From Vreelandella halophila (GTDB lineage: Bacteria; Pseudomonadota; Gammaproteobacteria; Pseudomonadales; Oleiphilaceae), in contig NZ_WMEX01000003.1 of the NCBI RefSeq assembly GCF_009856365.1, positions 186,001 to 250,000 of the forward strand: a stretch of 64,000 nt of DNA, in the 5' to 3' direction. Position 1 is the stretch's first letter. The number at the start of each line of letters is the position of its first letter. Below the pieces are notes generated by a model. That model was given only the letters and a program-made list of their open reading frames with translations, ran no database searches and was not told the origin of the DNA. The position numbers and the translations under genes are program-made. Below, piece after piece: positions 17,718 through 27,583 of this stretch.

Positions 17718-18752
17718 TCACGGGCAGGGGTAGGTGTAGCGTTGGTGCAGCGCCTCAATCCGATCGAGCAGCTCTTCGGAGAGCTGGATGCTGGCACTGC
17801 CGATGTTCTCGGAAAGCTGCTCCATCGTGGTGGCCCCCACCAGGTTGCTGGTCAGGAAGGACCGCGAATTCACCCATGCCAGCGCCATCTGCGCGGGGGA
17901 CAGCCCATGCTCGCCCGCCAGATTCACGTACGCCTGGGTCGCCTCCTGGGCCTGCTCCGAGGTGTAGCGGGTAAAACGCGAGAACTCCGTGAGCCGCGCT
18001 CCGGCCGGCTTCTGCCCGCCCAGGTACTTGCCGCTCAGGGCCCCGAAGGCCAGGGGCGAATAGGCCAGCAACCCGCAATCCTCGCGCAGCGAGACCTCGG
18101 CAAGGCCCACCTCGTAGGAGCGGTTCAGCAGGCTGTAGGGGTTCTGGATGCTCACCGGGCGCGTCCAGCCCCGGCGCTCTGCTTCCTTCAGCCAGGTCAT
18201 GGCGCCCCAGGCGGTCTCGTTGGAAAGCCCGATGTGCCGGATCTTGCCGGCTTCCACCAGTTCATTAAGGGCTTCCAGAGTCTCCTCGATGGGGACTGCA
18301 TCCGAGTCGTCCACGGGGTTATAGCCGAGCTTGCCGAAGAAGTTGGCCTTACGCTCGGGCCAGTGCACCTGGTAGAGATCAATGTAATCCGTCTGGAGGC
18401 GCTTCAGGCTGTCGTTCACCGCCTGGTGGATCTGCTCCCGGGTCAGGCGTGGCCCACCCCGGATGTAGTCCATATCACTGCGCCCGGTCACCTTGGTGGC
18501 GATCACCAGGTCATCCCGCTTTCCACGGTTTTTCAGCCAGTTGCCCAGATAGGTCTCGGTCAGCCCCTGGGTTTCGGCACGTGGTGGTACCGGGTACATC
18601 TCGGCGGCATCAATCAGGTTGATGCCCTGATCCACCGCGTAATCCAGCTGCTCAAAGGCCTCCTGTTCTGTGTTCTGTTCCCCCCAGGTCATGGTCCCGA
18701 GGCCGATCACACTCACCTCGATGCCCGTCCGGCCTAGCTGGCGTTTCTCCAT
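17718..18752 (-). CDS. tas: Aldo/keto reductase Tas
   Basis: An NADP(H)-dependent aldo-keto reductase of the Tas group. 344 residues, almost the E. coli length. Diagnostic stretches are GLGTMTWGEQNTE, INLIDAAEMYPVPPRAETQGLTE (catalytic Asp and Tyr), DLVIATKVTG (Lys), DLYQVHWPER (His), and QNPYSLLNRSYEVGLAEVS. It ends HQRYTYPCP like E. coli Tas. A strong AGGAGGTGA lies seven bases before ATG 18752. E. coli Tas can suppress tyrosine auxotrophy, but the physiological substrate is unknown. Confidence 0.93.
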   Translation of the reverse strand: MEKRQLGRTGIEVSVIGLGTMTWGEQNTEQEAFEQLDYAVDQGINLIDAAEMYPVPPRAETQGLTETYLGNWLKNRGKRDDLVIATKVTGRSDMDYIRGGPRLTREQIHQAVNDSLKRLQTDYIDLYQVHWPERKANFFGKLGYNPVDDSDAVPIEETLEALNELVEAGKIRHIGLSNETAWGAMTWLKEAERRGWTRPVSIQNPYSLLNRSYEVGLAEVSLREDCGLLAYSPLAFGALSGKYLGGQKPAGARLTEFSRFTRYTSEQAQEATQAYVNLAGEHGLSPAQMALAWVNSRSFLTSNLVGATTMEQLSENIGSASIQLSEELLDRIEALHQRYTYPCP

Positions 18753-18781
18753 TACAGTCACCTCCTGCTGGTTGTCCCTGC

Positions 18782-18810
18782 ATGCTAAGTCCATCCCGGG
18801 GTCACCGCAA
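18782..18810 (-). promoter_or_regulatory. Putative promoter of tas
   Basis: On the minus strand TTGCGG (18810-18805), 17 bases, TAGCAT (18787-18782). The predicted start lies about 23 bases upstream of the tas ATG. The downstream acetyl-CoA hydrolase and FKBP genes follow with gaps of 7 bases and a 4-base overlap, so this promoter may drive all three. Confidence 0.4.
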
Positions 18811-18907
18811 TGCCACACGTTGTCATCAGAACATCACACCCGTGTCAGAAAACGGTAACGCTCCCGGGGGAGACTGACCCTGTCCGCCCAGCCCCGGAGA
18901 ATCAAGC

Positions 18908-20098
18908 ATGCAGGAACAGCACATCGCACTGGTTACCGAGACCTTTCCGCCCGAGATCAACGGCGTCGCGGGCACCCTGGGCAACCTCTGCCGTGAACTC
19001 GCACGGCGCGGGCACCGGCTGACCCTCATCCGACCCCACCAGCGCGATGAACCCCCTGGCGGCCACAACCCACTGTTCGGGGAACGCACCCTGCGCGTGC
19101 GGGGCCTGCCCCTGCCCGGCTACCCCACGCTGCGCTTCGGCCTGGGGGCGCGCCGGCGGCTCCGCAGGCTCTGGCGCCAGAAGCCGCCGGATGCAATCTA
19201 CGTGGCCACCCAGGGACCGCTGGGCTGGAGCGCGGTGGCCGCCGCACGGGAACTGGGCCTCCCCTGCCTGTCCGGCTTTCACACCAACTTCCACCAGTAC
19301 AGCAGCTACTATGGCGCCGGTTTCATGGAGCCCCTGATCCGGAGCTACCTCGTTGCGTTCCACAACCGCACCGGCGCTACCCTGGCCCCCACCACCCGCA
19401 TCTGCGATCAGCTCTCCGGCTGGGGTGTCCACACCACCCACTGCTGGAGCCGTGGCGTGGACAGCCAGCTCTTCAGCCCCGATCGGCGCAGCCGGGTCCT
19501 GCGGGCACAGTGGAACGCGGGCAACGCGCCTGTGGTGCTCTATGTAGGGCGCCTCGCGGCTGAAAAGAACCTGATGCAGGCCGTCAGCACCTTTGAGCGC
19601 CTGCGCGACTGTCACCCGTCCGCCCGCTTCGTGCTGGTCGGTGACGGGCCACTGAGACAGACCCTGGAACGGGCCCACCCGGAGTTCATCTTCCGGGGTA
19701 CCCGTCGCGGTGTGGATCTGGCCCGCCACTATGCCTCGGCGGATATCTTCCTGTTTCCCAGTGAGTCGGACACCTTCGGCAACGTCGTGACGGAAGCACT
19801 GGCCTCGGGCCTGGCCGTAGTGGCATTTGACCAGGCGGCCGCCCGCGAGCACATCCGCCACCGGGTCCATGGCATGAAGGCGCCCCCCGGCGACACCGAG
19901 GGCTTCACCGCTGCCGCCCTTGAGCTCGCCGACAGACCCGGATTCCGACGCCAGATTGGCGGGAACGCCAGGGAGCACGCGCAGACACTGGACTGGTCCG
20001 TACTCGCGGAACGGTTCGAACAGCTCCTTCTGGAGCCCACCGAGGAGGCCGCTCAGCATGACGCCACACCGCCTGTCGCGGGTCTTCACCCGTATTGA
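18908..20098 (+). CDS. Glycosyltransferase family 4 protein (mannosyltransferase-like)
   Basis: 396 residues with a GT-B fold: N-terminal domain (ALVTETFPPEINGVAGTLGNL, SGFHTNFHQYSSYYG) and C-terminal nucleotide-sugar domain (VVLYVGRLAAEKNL near 210, VLVGDGP, ADIFLFPSESDTFGNVVTEALASGLAVVA with the EX7E motif). This pattern is shared with GT4 enzymes related to alpha-mannosyltransferases and the sulfoquinovosyl/diacylglycerol glucosyl group. The acceptor cannot be told. CGGAGAA lies upstream of the ATG. The last 41 bases overlap the PAP2 gene, suggesting a two-gene unit acting on membrane lipids or lipid-linked sugars (inference). Confidence 0.88.
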   Translation: MQEQHIALVTETFPPEINGVAGTLGNLCRELARRGHRLTLIRPHQRDEPPGGHNPLFGERTLRVRGLPLPGYPTLRFGLGARRRLRRLWRQKPPDAIYVATQGPLGWSAVAAARELGLPCLSGFHTNFHQYSSYYGAGFMEPLIRSYLVAFHNRTGATLAPTTRICDQLSGWGVHTTHCWSRGVDSQLFSPDRRSRVLRAQWNAGNAPVVLYVGRLAAEKNLMQAVSTFERLRDCHPSARFVLVGDGPLRQTLERAHPEFIFRGTRRGVDLARHYASADIFLFPSESDTFGNVVTEALASGLAVVAFDQAAAREHIRHRVHGMKAPPGDTEGFTAAALELADRPGFRRQIGGNAREHAQTLDWSVLAERFEQLLLEPTEEAAQHDATPPVAGLHPY

Positions 20099-20633
20099 TC
20101 ACGGCGAAGGGCGCTGGTGCCTGCGCCTGAACCGCAGCCTCGCCTTTCCAGCGGTCACGCCCTTCTTCCGGATCGTTAGCCGGCTCGGGGATGGCTGGCT
20201 CTGGTACGCCCTCATCCTGGCGCTGCCGGCCATCAATGGCCTCAAGGGGTGGGCCCTGGCGGCGTTGATGACGCTCACAGGCGCCGCCTGCACCCTGCTG
20301 TACAAGCTGCTCAAGACCTGCCTGGTGCGCGAGCGCCCTTTCATCAGCTTCCCGGCAATCCATTGCGGTTCGCCACCGCTGGACCGGGGCAGCTTCCCCT
20401 CCGGCCACAGCCTGCACGCGGTGTGTTTCACGGTGCTGCTGTTCCATGGCATGCCGTTGCTGGGATGGGCCGTACTGCCGTTCACCGTAGCGGTGCTGGC
20501 CTCGCGCGTGGTGCTGGGGCTGCACTACCCCTCAGACGTCCTCGCCGGCAGCCTCATCGGGGCTGGATGCGCTTTCATCGCCCTGCACTTCGCCCCCGCG
20601 CTCATTGCCCTGCTGCCGCTGCTGCCCGCCTGA
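20058..20633 (+). CDS. PAP2-family membrane phosphatase
   Basis: 191 residues with several membrane segments and the full phosphatase signature: KTCLVRERP (KX6RP), [10 protein letters not shown] (PSGH) and [12 protein letters not shown] (SRX5HX3D). Such enzymes dephosphorylate phosphatidic acid, phosphatidylglycerophosphate or undecaprenyl diphosphate. ATG 20058 has GGAGG upstream and lies inside the glycosyltransferase 3' end. The 3' end overlaps the dinB 3' end, on the other strand, by 102 bases; the conserved third motif sits at the start of that overlap. Confidence 0.9.
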   Translation: MTPHRLSRVFTRIDHGEGRWCLRLNRSLAFPAVTPFFRIVSRLGDGWLWYALILALPAINGLKGWALAALMTLTGAACTLLYKLLKTCLVRERPFISFPAIHCGSPPLDRGSFPSGHSLHAVCFTVLLFHGMPLLGWAVLPFTVAVLASRVVLGLHYPSDVLAGSLIGAGCAFIALHFAPALIALLPLLPA

Positions 20634-21731
20634 AGCGGGTGTAACAGGCCGGCCGCCGGCATCGAACAGGGCCAGCTGGTGGCCGCCACGCCTGACCTCG
20701 GGCAGCCGCACGCCCAGCCCGAGCAGCCGCACGGGGCGCGGCACATCGCCATAAAGCGTATCCAGCAGGGGCGTAAAGTCAGCGGCGCCCGGATGCTCAG
20801 GGCGGCGCCACACCATCTCACGCGTATGGGTTTCGAAATCGGAAAACCGCAGCTTAACGAACAGCTTCTCAAACTGGCCCGCGTCGGCGCTGTCCAGGCC
20901 CTTGCGGCGCATGCGCCTCTCAAGGTCCGAGACCAGCCCCTCAAGAGCCCGCCGGCACTCGGCCAGGGTGGCCAGATCCTGGCTGTAGGTGTTCTCCACG
21001 CTGATCGACTTGCGCGGGCGGGTTACCTGTACCGGCCGATCGTCCTCGCCCCGGGCCAGCCCGTAAAGACGCGCCCCGTAGCGCCCGAAACGCTCCCGCA
21101 GGGCCAGTTCCGACCACTCCCTCAGGTCCCCGCAGGTATTGATTCCCAGTCCATGCAGTTTTTCCGCGGTCCGGGGCCCCACGCCGTGCAGCGTTGTCAC
21201 CGGCAGCCGGGGCACGAAATCCGCCACCTCCTCCGGGGTGATCACACAGAGCCCGTCCGGCTTGTGCCAGTCACTGGCGATCTTGGCCAGGAACTTGTTC
21301 GGCGCCACACCTGCAGAAACCGTAATCCCCAGTTCATCCCGCACCCGTGCCCGGATATGCTCGGCCATGCGCGTGGCACTGCCCTGGAAGTGGTCAATGC
21401 CGGTAACATCCAGGTAGGCCTCGTCCAGCGAGAGCGGCTCCAGGACCGGCGAGGTCTCGCGCAGGATGGCCATGAAGTCGCGCGAAACCGCCTGGTAGCG
21501 GGGCATGTCCGTGGGCAGCAACTCCAGGTGCGGGCACAGGCGCAGCGCCTCCGAAACCGGCATGGCGGAACGCACGCCAAAGGCCCGTGCCTCGTAGCTG
21601 CAGGTGGCCACAACACCGCGCCCGGTGGCCCCGCCCACGGCAATGGGGCGGCCCGCCAGCGCCGGATTGTCCCGTATTTCCACCGCCGCGTAGAAGCAGT
21701 CCGCGTCGCAATGGATGATCTTGCGGGTCAA
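20532..21731 (-). CDS. dinB: DNA polymerase IV DinB
   Basis: A Y-family translesion polymerase. 399 residues. The palm begins [21 protein letters not shown] (catalytic Asp-x-Asp), then [32 protein letters not shown] (catalytic Asp-Glu), [17 protein letters not shown], and the helix-hairpin-helix [15 protein letters not shown]. The start is TTG 21731, with GGAG upstream; the family begins at this point. The normal C-terminal segment ends near LALFD; about 42 further polar residues follow, encoded opposite the PAP2 gene, and are probably a read-through tail. No SOS box is evident upstream. Divergent from minC. Confidence 0.95.
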   Translation of the reverse strand: MTRKIIHCDADCFYAAVEIRDNPALAGRPIAVGGATGRGVVATCSYEARAFGVRSAMPVSEALRLCPHLELLPTDMPRYQAVSRDFMAILRETSPVLEPLSLDEAYLDVTGIDHFQGSATRMAEHIRARVRDELGITVSAGVAPNKFLAKIASDWHKPDGLCVITPEEVADFVPRLPVTTLHGVGPRTAEKLHGLGINTCGDLREWSELALRERFGRYGARLYGLARGEDDRPVQVTRPRKSISVENTYSQDLATLAECRRALEGLVSDLERRMRRKGLDSADAGQFEKLFVKLRFSDFETHTREMVWRRPEHPGAADFTPLLDTLYGDVPRPVRLLGLGVRLPEVRRGGHQLALFDAGGRPVTPASGGQQRQQGNERGGEVQGDESASSPDEAAGEDV

Positions 21732-21746
21732 AGGGCATCTCCGGAG

Positions 21747-21776
21747 TTGCCGTGGATTCAGTGCAGGCTGTATCTT
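21747..21776 (+). promoter_or_regulatory. Putative promoter of minCDE
   Basis: TTGCCG (21747-21752), 18 bases, TATCTT (21771-21776), giving a predicted start near 21783 and a leader of about 47 bases to the minC ATG. It lies in the 98-base gap between divergent dinB and minC. Confidence 0.4.
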
Positions 21777-21829
21777 AGGGCGCCATAGAGCCCGTGTCAG
21801 GACAGCGATACCCGAAAAAGGATAGCCCG

Positions 21830-22585
21830 ATGAGCGAACCCGCCGCCACGGCAACCGAGAACCGCGCCTGCTTCGAACTGCGCGGTGCCAGCCAGACGCT
21901 GACCGTGATGGAACTGCACCATTTCGACCCGGATGCTCTGGAGCGGGATCTGCGCGACAAGATCCGACAGGCCCCGAATTTCTTCCGCGACCTGCCACTG
22001 GTGATCGGGCTGGATCATTACGAGGGCAACGTGGCCGATCTGGACTTCTTCCAGCTCATTGGCATCTGCCGCACGCACTCCATCCAGGTCCTGGGCGTGC
22101 GTGGGGGTGACGACGATATCCGGCGCCTGGCCCGCAACGCCGCCCTGGCCTGGCTCCCCGGCGGCCAGGCCAGCGCCCCCAGGCCCGTGCCCGAACCTGA
22201 ACAGGACACCGCAGAGAGCACAGAGGAAAGCGCCCCGGAAACCACCAGCACCGGTGCCGGCCGATTGGTTACACAGCCGGTACGCTCCGGCCAGCAGGTC
22301 TATGCCCCCGAAGGTGATCTCATTATCATGGCGCCGGTTGGCGCCGGGGCGGAAGTGCTCGCGGCCGGCCATATCCACATCTATGGCCCACTCCGCGGGC
22401 GGGCGCTCGCCGGCGTGCACGGCGACACCAGCGCGAGCATCTTCTGTCAGTCACTGGAAGCGGAGCTTGTGTCCGTGGCTGGGCACTATAAAATCTCCGA
22501 GGATCTGCAGGGCGATGACTGGCGGACGCCGGCCAGGATCCGCCTCGAGGGCGACGTACTGACAGTGGACCCGCTGACCCGTTAA
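21830..22585 (+). CDS. minC: Septum site-determining protein MinC
   Basis: MinC blocks FtsZ polymerisation away from midcell. 251 residues: N-terminal FtsZ-binding domain (about 8-105, [32 protein letters not shown]), an acidic linker (about 120-145), and a C-terminal right-handed beta-helix that binds MinD ([51 protein letters not shown]). ATG 21830 follows AAGGAT and gives the family start; an in-frame upstream ATG 12 codons earlier lacks support. First gene of minCDE. Confidence 0.97.
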   Translation: MSEPAATATENRACFELRGASQTLTVMELHHFDPDALERDLRDKIRQAPNFFRDLPLVIGLDHYEGNVADLDFFQLIGICRTHSIQVLGVRGGDDDIRRLARNAALAWLPGGQASAPRPVPEPEQDTAESTEESAPETTSTGAGRLVTQPVRSGQQVYAPEGDLIIMAPVGAGAEVLAAGHIHIYGPLRGRALAGVHGDTSASIFCQSLEAELVSVAGHYKISEDLQGDDWRTPARIRLEGDVLTVDPLTR

Positions 22586-22618
22586 CGGAACGACAGAACA
22601 GCAAACAGGACAACAACC

Positions 22619-23428
22619 TTGGCACGAATCATAGTAGTGACATCCGGCAAGGGCGGGGTGGGCAAGACCACCACCAGCGCCTCCATCAGCACCGGCCTTG
22701 CGCAGCGCGGCTACAAGACAGCCGTCATCGACTTCGACGTGGGCCTGCGCAACCTGGACCTGATCATGAACTGCGAACGTCGCGTGGTGTACGACTTCGT
22801 CAACGTCATCCAGGGCGAGGCCACGCTCAACCAGGCACTGATCCGCGACAAGCGGGTCGACAACCTCTTCATCCTTCCCGCCTCCCAGACCCGGGACAAG
22901 GAAGCGCTCACGGCGGAGGGCGTGCAGAAGGTTCTGGACGAGATGAGCGAGACCTTTGACTATCTCGTCTGCGACTCCCCGGCGGGCATTGAACACGGCG
23001 CCCTGATGGCGCTCTACCACGCGGACGAAGCCATCGTGGTCACCAACCCGGAGGTCTCCTCGGTACGCGACTCGGATCGCATCCTGGGCATCCTCCAGAG
23101 CAAATCCCGCCGTGCCGAACAGGGCATGGACCCGGTCAAGGAGCACCTGCTGCTCACGCGCTACAACAGTGAGCGAGTGGAACGCGGTGAGATGCTGTCC
23201 CTCGAGGACGTGAACGACATCCTGAGCATCTCACTGCTGGGCGTGATTCCGGAGTCACAGGCGGTGCTCAACGCTTCCAACCAGGGTTCTCCCGTGATTC
23301 TGGAAGACGAAAGCGAGGCCGGTGGGGCCTACGCGGACGCCGTAGCCAGGCTGCTGGGCGAGGAACGCCCCCTGCGGTTCCTCGACGGGCAGAAGAAAGG
23401 CTTCCTCAAGCGCATGTTCGGAGGCTGA
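22619..23428 (+). CDS. minD: Septum site-determining ATPase MinD
   Basis: A deviant Walker ATPase that recruits MinC to the membrane and oscillates with MinE. 269 residues: [20 protein letters not shown] (deviant P-loop), [28 protein letters not shown], and a C-terminal amphipathic membrane-targeting helix ([11 protein letters not shown]). The start codon is TTG at 22619 with AGGA upstream. It lies 33 bases after minC and one base before minE. Confidence 0.98.
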   Translation: MARIIVVTSGKGGVGKTTTSASISTGLAQRGYKTAVIDFDVGLRNLDLIMNCERRVVYDFVNVIQGEATLNQALIRDKRVDNLFILPASQTRDKEALTAEGVQKVLDEMSETFDYLVCDSPAGIEHGALMALYHADEAIVVTNPEVSSVRDSDRILGILQSKSRRAEQGMDPVKEHLLLTRYNSERVERGEMLSLEDVNDILSISLLGVIPESQAVLNASNQGSPVILEDESEAGGAYADAVARLLGEERPLRFLDGQKKGFLKRMFGG

Positions 23429-23429
23429 G

Positions 23430-23696
23430 ATGAGTTTCTTTGACTACTTCAAGACCAAGAAAAAGTCGTCCGCGTCCGTTGCCAAGGAACGGCTTCAGAT
23501 CATCGTGGCACACGAGCGCAACACCCGGGAGCAGCCGGATTACCTGCCCGAGCTCCAACAGGAGCTGCTGGCTGTGATCCGACGCTACGTTGAGATCGAG
23601 GACGACCAGGTCCAGGTCCAGCTTGATCGTAATGACAGCTGCTCGGTACTGGAACTCAACGTCACCCTTCCCGAGGAGGTCGCCGACCCCCAGTAG
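23430..23696 (+). CDS. minE: Cell division topological specificity factor MinE
   Basis: MinE stimulates MinD ATPase activity and confines MinCD to the poles. 88 residues: the N-terminal membrane-binding and anti-MinCD helix ([30 protein letters not shown], about 1-30) and the dimerisation domain ([18 protein letters not shown] onwards). One base separates it from minD. Length and order are standard. Confidence 0.97.
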   Translation: MSFFDYFKTKKKSSASVAKERLQIIVAHERNTREQPDYLPELQQELLAVIRRYVEIEDDQVQVQLDRNDSCSVLELNVTLPEEVADPQ

Positions 23697-23800
23697 GGAG
23701 GCACACGGGGCACCGCCTGGCCATGCTGCGGAGGAATCGGCAGATCCGGTCCGGCGCCCCTGTCACCATGAGGGTTCCTTCTCACTGTCCGGATGCGCCC

Positions 23801-24544
23801 ATGCGAACCGTATTGACCGCTCTTCAGACACTGGTCCTCCTGCTGACCACCGTCAGCCTGCACGCGGAAGTCCCGACCGACGACGAGAACTGGGAAAAGG
23901 CCGTGGATTCGGACGGAATCGAGGTCCACACCCGCAACCTGGAGAATTCGCGGATCGATGCCTTCCGCGCGGAAACAGTGCTGGATGCCCCTCTGGAAGC
24001 CGTCATGGCAGTGATGGCCAACCCGGAATCCTGCATGGAATGGGTCCACCAGTGCTCGCACGCCGAGAACCTGGAAGGCGGCAGCTTCCGGGACCGCTAC
24101 GCCTATTCCATCAATGATATGCCCTGGCCGGTCAGTGACCGGGACTATGTCCTGCACATCACGACCCACACCGGCGAAAGCCGGGACCATATCATCATTG
24201 AGATGGAATCCGTGGACGGCCGTGTCGGGAAGAAGGATGGCTATGTGCGCATGCCCGAATCCTCCACGGTCTATGAATTCTCCCGTGAAGGTGAGAACCG
24301 CACCCGGATCGTCTGGTACCAGCATGCCGCCCCCGGAGGTTCCCTGCCCAACTGGCTGGTGAACCAACTGGCCACGGATATCCCCTACGAATCCCTGCGC
24401 ACGCTCAACGACGTGGTCCAGAAAGAGCGCTACCAGGGCCACGAGCTGGCGTTCGATAAAGAAGGCCGGCTCGTGGACGTCATCCCCCCGGAGGAAAACG
24501 TAACCCCGGACAGCGAACCCACTCCCGATGCGGAGGGAGGCTGA
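23801..24544 (+). CDS. Exported START-domain lipid-binding-like protein
   Basis: 247 residues from ATG 23801, which gives a clear signal peptide (about residues 1-22, TALQTLVLLLTTVSLHAE). The rest is a START/polyketide cyclase-like fold: SDGIEVHTRNLENSRIDAFRAE, NPESCMEWVHQC, SDRDYVLHITTH, and a C-terminal helix IPYESLRTLNDVV. START domains bind lipids or other hydrophobic ligands; the ligand is unknown. In-frame starts at 23723 and 23768 are possible but would mask the signal peptide. It is followed after three bases by a CBS gene. Confidence 0.8.
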   Translation: MRTVLTALQTLVLLLTTVSLHAEVPTDDENWEKAVDSDGIEVHTRNLENSRIDAFRAETVLDAPLEAVMAVMANPESCMEWVHQCSHAENLEGGSFRDRYAYSINDMPWPVSDRDYVLHITTHTGESRDHIIIEMESVDGRVGKKDGYVRMPESSTVYEFSREGENRTRIVWYQHAAPGGSLPNWLVNQLATDIPYESLRTLNDVVQKERYQGHELAFDKEGRLVDVIPPEENVTPDSEPTPDAEGG

Positions 24545-24547
24545 ATC

Positions 24548-25057
24548 ATGGCCGTAACCGCGCAGGACATCATGACCCCCAGCGTGAAAGCCGTCCCCCA
24601 GGACTGGACCATGCAGCAACTGGCGGCGTTCCTCACGGAGAACGAGATCACCGGCAGCCCGGTGTGCGACGACAATGAACGCATCATCGGCATCGTCACC
24701 CTCAAGGACATTGCCGAATTCCGCTGGAACCAGGTCAGCGGTGAGCCGGAGAAGGAGCTTTCGGACGAAGAGAAACAGGAAGCACGTCAGATCCGGCAGA
24801 TGATGCTGGAGGGCATGACTCGCATGCCCGTGGAAGTTCGTGACATCATGACTCCCAGCGTGATGTCCGTGGACGCCGATACCAGCGTCCGGACCATCGC
24901 CGACATCATGATGGCGGAGCACCTGCACCGCATCTTCGTGACGGAAAAGGAGGCCATCACCGGCATCATCACCACCTATGACATGCTCAAGCTGGTGGCG
25001 GAACCGGAGCTGACCCGGCGTTGTCTCGAGGCCGACGACTCCGGTACCCCCACCTGA
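24548..25057 (+). CDS. CBS-domain pair protein
   Basis: A 169-residue stand-alone protein with two CBS domains (about 1-60 and 95-155). Both begin with the same DIMTPSV motif, and the second has LHRIFVTEKEAITGIITTYDML. Such proteins usually bind adenine nucleotides and modulate partners. The middle is a charged helix (EPEKELSDEEKQEARQ). There is no catalytic domain. It sits between a START protein and PhoH on the same strand; the partner is unknown. Confidence 0.88.
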   Translation: MAVTAQDIMTPSVKAVPQDWTMQQLAAFLTENEITGSPVCDDNERIIGIVTLKDIAEFRWNQVSGEPEKELSDEEKQEARQIRQMMLEGMTRMPVEVRDIMTPSVMSVDADTSVRTIADIMMAEHLHRIFVTEKEAITGIITTYDMLKLVAEPELTRRCLEADDSGTPT

Positions 25058-25090
25058 CGCCCAGCAACCGGCTCTGAGGTAACCAAGCCC

Positions 25091-26476
25091 ATGCCCCGGG
25101 AAGACCAGTCCCAGATCAAGACCTACGTCGTCGACACCAATGTTCTGATCCACGATCCCACCGCCGTCCTCAACTTCGAAGAGCACCACGTGGTCATTCC
25201 CATGACCGTGCTCGAGGAGCTGGACCAGCTGAAGAACGGCAAGCAGGCCGTGGCCGCCGACTGCCGCCAGGCCATACGGACCATCGACCGGCTGATCGGC
25301 GACGCGGACCCACACGACATCGACAATGGCGTGCCCATCCGCCGCGGCGAGAAATCGGAACCCCTGGGCACCCTCTCCATTGCCATGGGCGGTCAGGACG
25401 ACGTTGAACACGGGCTGCCGGATCACCTTAACGACAACCGCATCATCAACCTCCTCGCCCGGCTTCAGCGCCAGCACCGCGACAGGCCCATCATCCTGGT
25501 GAGCAAGGACATCAACATGCGCCTCAAGGCGCGTGGCTGCGGCCTGGAAGCTGAGGATTACCAGACCGACCAGCTGGTGGACGACGTGCGCTACCTGCCC
25601 ACCGGCTACCACGAGTTCGAGGGATCCTTCTGGGATGGCATCGAGAAGGTGGAAACCGTCCAGCGCGAGGGCATCACCGAGCACCTGATCCCACGCACCG
25701 AGGCCATGGCGGACTACCAGATCAACGAGTTCATCCTCGACCATCAGGGGTTCATCGGCCGGATCACGGAGACCGAGCCGGAGCGGCTGGTGGTGGAGGA
25801 TCTATTCCAGGACGACCTCATGCACCAGCAGGTCTGGGGCCTGTCACCCCGCGACATCTACCAGGGGCTGGCGCTGGAACTGCTGATGGATCCGAATGTG
25901 CACCTGGTTAACCTCACCGGCTCCGCCGGCTCCGGCAAGACCATCCTGGCCCTGGCGGCCGCCATCGAGCTAACCGTTGCGAGCAAGACCTACAAGCGCA
26001 TCATCACCACCCGCAGTACCCAGGGTCTGGATGAGGACATCGGCTTTCTGCCGGGGACCGAATCCGAGAAGATGGAACCCTGGCTGGGCGCGATCGTGGA
26101 CAACCTCGAGGCGCTGCACGAGGATGACGAGAACATGACCAGCAGCGTGGACTACATCCTCAGCAAGGTTCCCATGCAGTTCAAGTCACTGAACTACATC
26201 CGGGGCCGCAGCTTCCAGCACAGCCTGATCATCATCGATGAAAGCCAGAACCTGACCCCGCACCAGCTCAAGACGATCATCACGCGGGCGGGCACGGGCA
26301 GCAAGGTGGTATGCCTGGGCAACCTCTCCCAGATTGACACCGCCTACCTCAACCCCCTGAGTTCCGGCCTGACCTACATGACCGAACGTTTCAAGGGCTT
26401 CAAGCACGGCGGCCACATCCACCTGCAGGGCGTTCCCCGCTCGCCGCTGGCCGAGTACGCCGAGGAACACCTGTAA
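25091..26476 (+). CDS. PIN-PhoH family ATPase / predicted ribonuclease
   Basis: 461 residues combining an N-terminal PIN ribonuclease domain (about 8-150: VVDTNVLIHDP, then conserved acidic residues and LVSKDINMRLKA) with a C-terminal PhoH ATPase domain (about 260-455: NLTGSAGSGKTILALAAAIE as Walker A and SLIIIDESQNLTPHQLKTIITRAG as Walker B). This is the PhoH2/YlaK-type architecture, active on RNA in characterised members. It is convergent with the aspartoacylase-like gene, ten bases away. Confidence 0.92.
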   Translation: MPREDQSQIKTYVVDTNVLIHDPTAVLNFEEHHVVIPMTVLEELDQLKNGKQAVAADCRQAIRTIDRLIGDADPHDIDNGVPIRRGEKSEPLGTLSIAMGGQDDVEHGLPDHLNDNRIINLLARLQRQHRDRPIILVSKDINMRLKARGCGLEAEDYQTDQLVDDVRYLPTGYHEFEGSFWDGIEKVETVQREGITEHLIPRTEAMADYQINEFILDHQGFIGRITETEPERLVVEDLFQDDLMHQQVWGLSPRDIYQGLALELLMDPNVHLVNLTGSAGSGKTILALAAAIELTVASKTYKRIITTRSTQGLDEDIGFLPGTESEKMEPWLGAIVDNLEALHEDDENMTSSVDYILSKVPMQFKSLNYIRGRSFQHSLIIIDESQNLTPHQLKTIITRAGTGSKVVCLGNLSQIDTAYLNPLSSGLTYMTERFKGFKHGGHIHLQGVPRSPLAEYAEEHL

Positions 26477-26486
26477 CCGCCCTGGG

Positions 26487-27581
26487 TCAGGAGTCGCTGT
26501 TATTCGTCTCCTGGCCCAGATCGTTATCCCAGGGATGGTCCGCCATGGGCTCCTCGCCCTGGAGCGGCTTGTAGCGGTCGCGGAACGCATCCATGGTCTT
26601 CATGGCCTCATCCAGCTCATCGAACAGCGCCACGTGGTAGAGGGCTTCCCCCTCATTGACCATGGGCAGGTTGTTCATACCGATGACGATGCCATTGACG
26701 CTGCTGGTCACAGAGGACTCCAGCCGACCAAAGGGATCCGCAACCACTGCCAGTCTCTGCCCTTCCTTCACCCGGTGGCCAATGCCCGCAATGGGGCGCA
26801 TGATGCCGTCGGTCTCCGCGCGCATCCAGGTGGAGTTTGAAGCCACTTCAGAGCGCTTCGCGGGCCGGTGCCGGCCGCGCCGGCGGCTGGGCAGCATCTC
26901 CAGCATGCGCATCACACGCAGTATGCCGCGCACCCCCGTATTGATGGCCACCTCGTCGAAGCGCAGCGCCTCACCAGCCTCATAGGTGATCACGGGAACG
27001 TCGGCGGCATCCGCACAGGCCCTGAGGCTGCCCTCGCGCAGGGAGGCGTTGATCACAATGGGAGCCGCAAAGATCTCCGCCATGTCCGCCGTCACTGGAT
27101 TACGCAGCTCCGCACGGATCTGCGGCAGGTTGAAACGGTGGCTGGCCCCTGTATGCAGGTCTATCACATGGGTGGCCTTTTCCAGCACCTGGGTCCGGAA
27201 CAGGTAGGCAATGCGCCCGGCCAGTGAGCCCTTCTCGGTCCCCGGGAAGCACCGGTTCAGATCCCGCCGGTCCGGCATGTAGCGGGACTGGTGCAGGAAC
27301 CCGAACACATTGACGATGGGCACCACCAGCAGCGTTCCGCGCAGCCGCTTGAGCCCTGTGCTCCGCAGCAGCCGGCGGGCGATTTCCACGCCATTGATCT
27401 CGTCCCCATGGATGGCGCCACAGACCAGCAGCGTGGGCCCGGGGCGACGGCCGTGGATCACCTCCACCGGAATGTGCAGCGGCGTCTGGGTGTAAAGGCG
27501 CCCTATGGGCACCTCCACCTGAAGGCGCTCACCCGCCGGAATCCGTTCATCACCCAGACGGAAGGGCGCACGTTTCGCCAT
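26487..27581 (-). CDS. Succinylglutamate desuccinylase/aspartoacylase family zinc carboxypeptidase
   Basis: 364 residues of the M14-type AstE/AspA superfamily. The zinc ligands are in CGAIHGDEINGVEIARRL (HGDE) and HVIDLHTGA, with the substrate arginine region RRDLNRCFPG and YEAGEAL as the catalytic glutamate. A C-terminal beta-rich region follows (about 255-340: IAGIGHRVKEGQRLAVVADPFG). These enzymes hydrolyse amides of acyl-amino acids. It lies two bases downstream of rimK in a five-gene operon, so its natural substrate may be a glutamate-containing amide made by RimK (inference). Confidence 0.88.
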   Translation of the reverse strand: MAKRAPFRLGDERIPAGERLQVEVPIGRLYTQTPLHIPVEVIHGRRPGPTLLVCGAIHGDEINGVEIARRLLRSTGLKRLRGTLLVVPIVNVFGFLHQSRYMPDRRDLNRCFPGTEKGSLAGRIAYLFRTQVLEKATHVIDLHTGASHRFNLPQIRAELRNPVTADMAEIFAAPIVINASLREGSLRACADAADVPVITYEAGEALRFDEVAINTGVRGILRVMRMLEMLPSRRRGRHRPAKRSEVASNSTWMRAETDGIMRPIAGIGHRVKEGQRLAVVADPFGRLESSVTSSVNGIVIGMNNLPMVNEGEALYHVALFDELDEAMKTMDAFRDRYKPLQGEEPMADHPWDNDLGQETNNSDS

Positions 27582-27583
27582 GC

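Noticed and set aside
16022-17974. A 650-codon open frame antisense to the acetyl-CoA hydrolase
   Set aside because: It has no recognisable motif and mirrors a confidently coded gene; long antisense frames are expected in GC-rich DNA.
23585-25744. A 719-codon open frame antisense across the START, CBS and PhoH genes
   Set aside because: It crosses several recognised plus-strand genes and carries His/Asp/Gly-rich sequence typical of shadow frames.
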